A stretch of 11,334 nt of DNA from DATKMG01 sp035541995 (lineage in GTDB: Bacteria; Acidobacteriota; Terriglobia; Versatilivoradales; Versatilivoraceae), in contig DATKMG010000832.1 in assembly GCA_035541995.1 (NCBI GenBank), positions 1 through 11,334 on the forward strand. The letters are read 5' to 3'. This document shows, one piece after another, positions 7,250 through 11,334 of this stretch (positions are counted from its first letter, which is position 1; the number at the start of each line of letters is the position of its first letter). Under the pieces are notes generated by a model. The model saw nothing but the letters and a program-made list of their open reading frames with translations. It was not told where the DNA came from and ran no database searches. A program made the translations under genes and the position numbers.

Positions 7250-8014
7250 TCAAAATGCTCCCTCCCGAACCAGTATCTTATAAATTGTCTTCAGCATAAT
7301 CTTCACGTCCATCAGAAAAGAACGATTGCGGACATATTGCAAGTCAAGAGTAACGGTACTGAAAAAGCTCAGGCGGCCACGTCCCGAAATCTGCGCCAAA
7401 CCGGTAATTCCAGGACGGACGGAGAACTTCAACCGCATTTTATTTTTATAGTAGCGAAGCATTTCAGGGATCTCAGGCCGCGGTCCTACCAGCGCCATAT
7501 CCCCTTTCAATACATTCCAGAAATTCGGCAGCTCATCCAAAGTACTCTTGCGCAGCCAGATCCCTTGAGGCGTAATTCGAGGATCCTTCTCCACTTTGAA
7601 ATGCAACGATTTCAGCTGCTTCCCCGTGTACTGATATGCGTACATCTCGGGGAATCGTTGTTTTGCATCTGCGTAGAGAGTTCGAAATTTAACAAATGTA
7701 AAAAGTTTTCCATTCAGACCAATGCGCTTTTGAAAGAACAGGGCCGGTCCGGGGGTCCCGAGTTTAATGATGATGGCAATTGCCAGTTGGATAGGTGCCG
7801 TTAGGATCAAAACGGTTAAGGAGACGAGAATCTCAGCAATCCTTACCAACAAAGGGACCGTTCTCCTCCTCTCGGGAATAACGCGGTCCAACTGAAAGAT
7901 ACCTGGCCAATCCATAGCTGTTTCTGCAGCGAGATCGCCACAACTCCCCAGAGGGGCAATTTGCCACCTTGGGGATCTGAATTCAGATTTCGAAGCCTCC
8001 TTTAAAACCCGCAT
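7250..8014 (-). CDS. Bacterial sugar-phosphate transferase (initiating polyprenyl-phosphate PGT)
   Basis: This 254-residue protein belongs to the monotopic phosphoglycosyl transferases (WbaP/PglC/WcaJ C-terminal domain type), which move a sugar phosphate from a nucleotide sugar to undecaprenyl phosphate and so start repeat-unit assembly. It has one membrane segment at about residues 55-85 (ILVSLTVLILTAPIQLAIAI), then GPALFFQKRIGLNGKLFTF with KFRT (109-112). DPRITPQGIWLRKSTLDELP carries the catalytic Asp160-Glu161 pair. NVLKGDMALVGPRPE (167-181) and RPGITGLAQISGRG follow. The length is that of the small form, without the four extra N-terminal helices of WbaP-type enzymes. About 50 unconserved residues precede the membrane helix. 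ATG 8014 has GGAGAG seven bases upstream, a good site. It is the first clear gene of the minus-strand operon. The sugar is not predictable. Confidence 0.93.
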   Translation of the reverse strand: MRVLKEASKSEFRSPRWQIAPLGSCGDLAAETAMDWPGIFQLDRVIPERRRTVPLLVRIAEILVSLTVLILTAPIQLAIAIIIKLGTPGPALFFQKRIGLNGKLFTFVKFRTLYADAKQRFPEMYAYQYTGKQLKSLHFKVEKDPRITPQGIWLRKSTLDELPNFWNVLKGDMALVGPRPEIPEMLRYYKNKMRLKFSVRPGITGLAQISGRGRLSFFSTVTLDLQYVRNRSFLMDVKIMLKTIYKILVREGAF

Positions 8015-8080
8015 AGAATTCTCTCCATTTTGGCTTGTTCAACCGGGAAAAAAATCAAGGAACGTCTACGTCAAGAACAA

Positions 8081-8314
8081 TCAAGTTCCTCCCGTTTCAA
8101 GAAACTGTTGATATCGCCTCCCGATGAAGCCGGAAGCAGTAAATACTGATCGCGTCAGGCGAGTTACTTCTTGCCTTTCGCAGGCTCGCGGCAGAAACTC
8201 AACCAAAGCAAGATGGATCAACATGTCCCGCTCAGCAGGGGAAGGACGTTGTTCCAGTTTGGATTGGGCGGCTGTTTCCTCTCGCGAAGAGCCGTCGCTG
8301 TACCAAAGCGTCAT
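8081..8314 (-). CDS. Doubtful small ORF upstream of the sugar transferase
   Basis: A 77-codon ATG-started frame lies 66 bases upstream of the sugar transferase, in the same direction. It has no signal peptide, membrane segment or domain I recognise; composition is charged and mixed (AERDMLIHLALVEFLPRACE). ATG 8314 has no ribosome binding site; an internal ATG at 8224 has only a weak GAGCGG. The opposite strand is also open over much of this stretch, so chance is possible. It is listed as it fills the space where the operon's first gene or leader would be. Confidence 0.25.
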   Translation of the reverse strand: MTLWYSDGSSREETAAQSKLEQRPSPAERDMLIHLALVEFLPRACERQEVTRLTRSVFTASGFIGRRYQQFLETGGT

Positions 8315-8389
8315 ATGATAAATATAGGGAAGTCTTCGTTAATTGTGTGTTAGCGTTAGATGAAGAATGTCTCTAGGCTCACATATCAT

Positions 8390-8419
8390 TTGGATAATTG
8401 GAATTGAGTTGCTTATAAT
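8390..8419 (+). promoter_or_regulatory. Candidate promoter of the secreted-protein/acyltransferase pair
   Basis: TATAAT at 8414-8419 is a perfect -10 box. TTGGAT at 8390-8395, 18 bases upstream, is a partial -35. Transcription would start near 8426, giving a leader of about 90 bases before the secreted protein's start. No equally good promoter was seen for the divergent minus-strand operon. Confidence 0.45.
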
Positions 8420-8420
8420 T

Positions 8421-8478
8421 CGTCCGGCACAAAGGACGCAAGGCTAGACTACTAGGCAAAGAATCCACTTACTGTGGA
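8421..8478 (+). promoter_or_regulatory. Structured leader, faintly like a c-di-GMP-I (GEMM) riboswitch
   Basis: CGTCC (8421-8425) can pair with GGACG (8434-8438) around GGCACAAA. CTAG-ACTA-CTAG follows at 8444-8455, and TCCAC-TTACT-GTGGA (8464-8478) forms a 5-bp hairpin. GGACGCAAGGC at 8434-8444 resembles GGACGCAAAGCC, the best-conserved strand of GEMM-I aptamers. The first aptamer helix with its GAAA loop is absent, so a working aptamer is unlikely. It may be a remnant, another small leader, or chance. Confidence 0.25.
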
Positions 8479-8512
8479 ACAAAACGCCATAATGAGGGCA
8501 GATGAGGAGTTT

Positions 8513-9523
8513 ATGATATTGATGCATTTATACATTAGAAGAGTTTTTTGCTGGACCCTTTTCCTGTGCTTTCTTGTGCCCGTCAATCTCCGGGCCGATC
8601 TGACCGTTCGACAGGTTACGCATCTGAGCGGAGGAATGTTCGATGGATTAAAGAACCAGGCGGAGGGCGGAAGAAGGATGGATGAAATCACCTCTAATAT
8701 TTATGTGAAGAAGAACCAGTTGCGCGAGGATGACTTCTACGGAGAGCAACTAGTGCAGAGCACAATTTACTCTTTGGCACGGGGGGAGATAATCACGCTG
8801 AACCATCCATACAAAACATATTCAATAGAAAACTTTGCGCAATTCAAAAAGCAGGCCCCGCTTCCACCTGCCGGCAATGATGCGAAGACTCCCGAGGCTG
8901 ACGCGCCACAAAAAGCGGGGAACCCTCTGAATTTGATCACTTCCATAAGAGACTTGGGAGAAGAGAAGAGGATCAATGGTTTCGACACTCATCACTACTC
9001 GATGGTTACAAAACTCCCGGGTCCGCAAGGCGACGCTGCCAATATCGGAGAATTTGAGTTGGTGTCAGACCTCTGGATGTGCAAAGAGAACCTCGGGTAC
9101 GTGGAGCTTGAGCAGTTCCGCAATGCGCTGATTCAGGAGCTGGGAGATACGGAAGATGCCAGGGCTATACTGCCCCCCCAAGAAATAAGGACGAGCGCCA
9201 AAGTCTTATTGGCCTTGGCTGAGATTTATAGGTTTGCGAAAGAGCGGAACGCCGCTCCCATAACCGCCGTTTCTGAATTCCGCATAAAATTCCTTCCCAC
9301 AGGCTCAGAAAACCATCCTGACCGGAGAGACAATCCCGCGAATCCCCAACAACCATTGACCGCGACAACAACAGGAAACTCCTCCGCCCCCCCGGGAACG
9401 GACCCCACCCAGGGAACTCGACTGTTCATGCAAATCACCAAGGAAGTAAACAAAATCACCCAAACCACTCTGGAAGACTCTCTGTTCGAGATCCCGAGAG
9501 ATTATAGGCGCACGGGAAAATGA
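8513..9523 (+). CDS. Secreted DUF4412-like protein
   Basis: Counted from ATG 8513, residues 1-28 form a Sec signal peptide: charged YIRR, hydrophobic VFCWTLFLCFLVPV, and a likely cut after LRA before DLTVRQV. The mature part has the DUF4412/LolA-like pattern of short strands: IYVKKNQLRED, then STIYSLARGEIITLNHPYKTY. This reads like the family's 'record, ID, table' strands in which a stored value is set and its dependent tyrosine follows. INGFDTHHY comes next, and FEIPRDYRRTGK closes it like the FEVPxGYxK ends of such proteins. A proline- and asparagine-rich linker lies near residues 265-305. It has no lipobox. It probably acts in the periplasm; function unknown. Starts at GTG 8474, ATG 8492 and ATG 8522 are also in frame. 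GAGGAG at 8504-8509 lies just before ATG 8513 and 12 bases before ATG 8522. It is followed after 28 bases by the acyltransferase, so the two are likely cotranscribed. Confidence 0.75.
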   Translation: MILMHLYIRRVFCWTLFLCFLVPVNLRADLTVRQVTHLSGGMFDGLKNQAEGGRRMDEITSNIYVKKNQLREDDFYGEQLVQSTIYSLARGEIITLNHPYKTYSIENFAQFKKQAPLPPAGNDAKTPEADAPQKAGNPLNLITSIRDLGEEKRINGFDTHHYSMVTKLPGPQGDAANIGEFELVSDLWMCKENLGYVELEQFRNALIQELGDTEDARAILPPQEIRTSAKVLLALAEIYRFAKERNAAPITAVSEFRIKFLPTGSENHPDRRDNPANPQQPLTATTTGNSSAPPGTDPTQGTRLFMQITKEVNKITQTTLEDSLFEIPRDYRRTGK

Positions 9524-9551
9524 CTCCCAGAGAATATACAGCGATCCCCCA

Positions 9552-10799
9552 ATGGAGAATGGAAATTTCCGGCTGCCGCTAACGCACTTGACGGCCCCCA
9601 TTATTGATCCAGTTAAAATAAAACACGATTATAAGATTGAGCTTGTGCAATCTCCCGAGGATTTCTTCGAACTTCGGGAGCAATGGGAACTTTTGAGAAA
9701 GAAGCGGGCGCAGGCCGTGTTTTTTCAAAGCTGGATTTGGAATTGGGTCTGGTGGAAGCACTTGGCTCCCGCCGGTAGCCGCCTTTGTATTGTGACCTGT
9801 CGCAATAGCGAAGGAGAGCTGATTGGACTTGCCCCCTTTTACCTGTACACCTACCGTTTTCTTGTCTGGCCTTTTATACGTCAATTGCGGTTTATTGGAA
9901 CGGATCCCCATGTACTGACCAGTGAGTACCTGGATATCCTGGTGGACCCTGCCAGTGCGGAGCCCGAAGTCCTATCCCAAATAGCCCGAGCCGTGCAATA
10001 CTCACTCCGATGGGATTCTCTTTGGTTCTCACTCCACCTTACCGACTCTGCCGTATCGCGGTTTCTCGCGCCCGCCTTGAGTTCCTTCGTCACCTCCCGC
10101 ACCTCCTCGCTGTCCTTTCGAGTTGACACGAACCGGGAATGGAAAGAGTACGTCTCCCAAAGAGGGAAGAAGACTCGAAAAAATATCCGCTACGAAACAA
10201 ATCGAATCCTGCGAGAGCAGAAGGCATTTTTCCGGGAAATTGCAGGTCTGAAAGAGCGGAAACTTGCGCTCGACACTCTGGTGACCTTTCATGAGACCCG
10301 ATGGCTTCACAAGGGATTACTTGGAGCCTTTGCAGTCCGGGGTTTCCGCCCCTTTTTGAGAGAAATGCTGGATGAGAGTGAAGCGCGGGGACAGTTGCGA
10401 ATTTGGGCGGTCTTTCATGGCGAAAAGATATCTGCCGTACTGGTGGCATTCCTTGAAGAGGGAAACGCCTATGCCTTCCAGATGGGATTTGATTCTCGGT
10501 ATACAAAGCATAGTCTGGGTTTTGTTTTGCTGGGACTATGCATCAGAGCCTGTTGTGAAGACAGACAGATACTTTCTTTGGACTTGTTGAGTGGCGGAGA
10601 GGCATTTAAGAAGTTGTGGACTGGCGAGGAACAAGTGCACTTTACCTATGTTGGGAGCAGAAAAGCGTGGAGAGTTCCCCTGTTCCATGGGTTTGAAAAC
10701 GCTGTCGCAGCCGGCAAAAGGCTGCTGCGTTGTTGTTTACCCGTCGCTCTTATTGTATGGGGAAAAACCCGGCTGCTAAGGTGGAGGAGAAGCAGGTGA
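9552..10799 (+). CDS. CelD/BcsL-family GNAT acyltransferase
   Basis: The 415-residue protein matches the CelD/BcsL (Acetyltransf_6) group of GNAT-fold proteins found in cellulose and exopolysaccharide clusters, where they are thought to acylate the polymer, a sugar precursor or a lipid; the substrate is usually unknown. The N-terminal half has FFQSWIWNWVWWKHLAP (57-73) and GELIGLAPFYLY, both typical. A basic GKKTRKNIRYETNRILRE helix (205-222) links to the C-terminal GNAT domain: RIWAVFHGEKISAVLVAF (283-300), YAFQMGFDSRYTKHSLGFVL (307-326) and SLDLLSGGEAFKKLWT (342-357), the family's DfgxGxexYKxxW end motif. About 35 residues with two basic runs and a hydrophobic patch (CLPVALIVWG) follow and could touch the membrane. 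ATG 9552 lacks a clear ribosome binding site, so the true start may be slightly downstream. It is cotranscribed with the secreted protein by spacing. Confidence 0.88.
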   Translation: MENGNFRLPLTHLTAPIIDPVKIKHDYKIELVQSPEDFFELREQWELLRKKRAQAVFFQSWIWNWVWWKHLAPAGSRLCIVTCRNSEGELIGLAPFYLYTYRFLVWPFIRQLRFIGTDPHVLTSEYLDILVDPASAEPEVLSQIARAVQYSLRWDSLWFSLHLTDSAVSRFLAPALSSFVTSRTSSLSFRVDTNREWKEYVSQRGKKTRKNIRYETNRILREQKAFFREIAGLKERKLALDTLVTFHETRWLHKGLLGAFAVRGFRPFLREMLDESEARGQLRIWAVFHGEKISAVLVAFLEEGNAYAFQMGFDSRYTKHSLGFVLLGLCIRACCEDRQILSLDLLSGGEAFKKLWTGEEQVHFTYVGSRKAWRVPLFHGFENAVAAGKRLLRCCLPVALIVWGKTRLLRWRRSR

Positions 10800-10860
10800 C
10801 GGAGGCGGTTTTTTTCACAATAACGGATTACACAGAACGTTCTGAATCGAATGAAGGAAA

Positions 10861-10904
10861 TCCCTTCTCCCAGTAGCTGCGGGGAGAAGGGAGCTCGAGT
10901 TTTT
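10861..10904 (+). terminator. Hairpin with delayed T-run after the acyltransferase
   Basis: TCCCTTCTCCC (10861-10871) pairs perfectly with GGGAGAAGGGA (10882-10892) over 11 bases around a 10-base loop. A T5 run begins at 10900, seven bases after the stem rather than directly, so it is an imperfect intrinsic terminator. A separate T7 run at 10809-10815, just after the stop codon, has no good hairpin before it. CCTATA (10912-10917) and TATAGG (10926-10931) form a further small inverted repeat. Confidence 0.5.
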
Positions 10905-11334
10905 CCCTTTTCCTATAAGTATACATATAGGTTTGCCGCCCTTTCACCATAATCCGACGGGAGATCCCCCGGCTCTGCCGCGGAAGCAGCAAACGTTTGA
11001 CAGATGCGGGAGCTTAAGTGTGATGGATCCGCAATTGTTTCTTTTTGGGAATTGTCGAGACTGCCGCCACCAATCCGATCGGGGTCGGTATCTGGATCGC
11101 AATCGGCTTCGGCACCGCTTAAACCTTTGTTTTCCTATTTCGACTGCGACCCCGATAATGCCGCTCAAGCCGCTTGATAGACTCATACGCTAAAGCCTCC
11201 GGCTCTGACGAAGGATGCTTGCTTTTTGCCGCGCCTTGCCTACCGGGATAAGCTGCATCGTAGATTTCATCAAAATTTCACTGGATGGTTATCAAACTCT
11301 AGCATTCTAAGAATATCATCCTCGCGTTTGCCGA
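10905..11334. other. Right-edge gap without an intact gene
   Basis: No intact gene is seen. On the plus strand a short frame (about 11042-11120) reads GIVETAATNPIGVGIWIAIG, a glycine-rich hydrophobic tail of the kind found in small membrane proteins, but it has no start. On the minus strand a broken reading frame enters from the right edge and is listed separately. No transposase, RNA gene or array is recognisable. Confidence 0.35.
11119..11334 (-). pseudogene. Broken unknown ORF at the right edge
   Basis: Read from the right edge on the minus strand, one frame gives GKREDDILRMLEFDNHPVKF, then TGA. A second frame picks up there as FDEIYDAAYPGRQG followed by EALAYESIKRLERHYRGRSR and stops at TAA (11119-11121). 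Both halves are charged and helix-like, and the join at about 11274-11280 looks like a single frame change. I do not recognise the family. The gene continues beyond the window. It could be a pseudogene, a sequencing error in a real gene, or chance. Confidence 0.3.

Noticed and set aside
7115..7804. 229-codon plus-strand frame opposite the epimerase and sugar transferase
   Set aside because: Antisense to two genes with complete catalytic motifs; no domain of its own.
8124..8353. Plus-strand frames of 60-64 codons between the divergent genes
   Set aside because: No ribosome binding site or recognisable feature; overlap with the doubtful minus-strand ORF.
8421..8478. Calling this a functional c-di-GMP riboswitch
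   Set aside because: The GAAA tetraloop helix and the second receptor helix are missing, so only a resemblance is reported.
10090..10506. 138-codon minus-strand frame opposite the acyltransferase
   Set aside because: Antisense to a gene with clear CelD-family motifs.
1..11334. tRNA/rRNA genes, CRISPR array, intact insertion sequence or integrase
   Set aside because: No cloverleaf, repeat-spacer pattern, DDE-type transposase motif or terminal repeat pair around a transposase was seen on reading both strands.

Overview
This window looks like part of a surface- or exo-polysaccharide locus in a Gram-negative-type bacterium. Six genes are intact and well supported: a Wzx-type flippase (+), a convergent minus-strand operon of sugar-phosphate transferase, NAD-dependent sugar epimerase and GT4 glycosyltransferase, and a plus-strand pair of a secreted DUF4412-like protein and a CelD/BcsL-type GNAT acyltransferase. 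A seventh ORF, a membrane-anchored TPR-like protein, lies at the left. I cannot name the organism. Base composition looks intermediate by eye, and this mix of genes would suit a deep-branching environmental lineage such as Acidobacteriota, but that is a weak inference.

Layout. 1-1341 has no intact gene; it holds an 11-bp inverted repeat (201-251) and the decayed remains of an XdhC/CoxI-family gene (about 472-960), perhaps followed by a scrap of its usual partner, a MocA-type nucleotidyltransferase. 1342-2058 is the TPR-like protein. 2059-2522 is a gap with short repeats. 2523-3875 is the flippase. 3876-4984 is a second gap, with a TPR remnant split by a stop codon (4421-4645) and a probable yidD remnant (4687-4920). 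4985-8014 is the minus-strand operon. About 8315-8512 separates the divergent groups and holds a promoter-like site and a structured leader. 8513-9523 and 9552-10799 are the secreted protein and the acyltransferase, followed by a hairpin at 10861-10904. 10905-11334 has no intact gene, but shows a broken minus-strand reading frame at the right edge.

How the parts fit. The sugar-phosphate transferase would put the first sugar on undecaprenyl phosphate. The GT4 enzyme would add another sugar, the epimerase would supply or modify a nucleotide sugar, and the flippase would move the lipid-linked repeat across the inner membrane. CelD-like proteins often sit in such clusters. No polymerase, chain-length regulator or outer-membrane exporter is visible.

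The main surprise is in the gaps. They hold recognisable wrecks of at least three unrelated genes (xdhC-like, TPR, yidD-like), so the polysaccharide genes seem to sit in a region undergoing rearrangement and gene decay. I found no convincing new multi-gene system.
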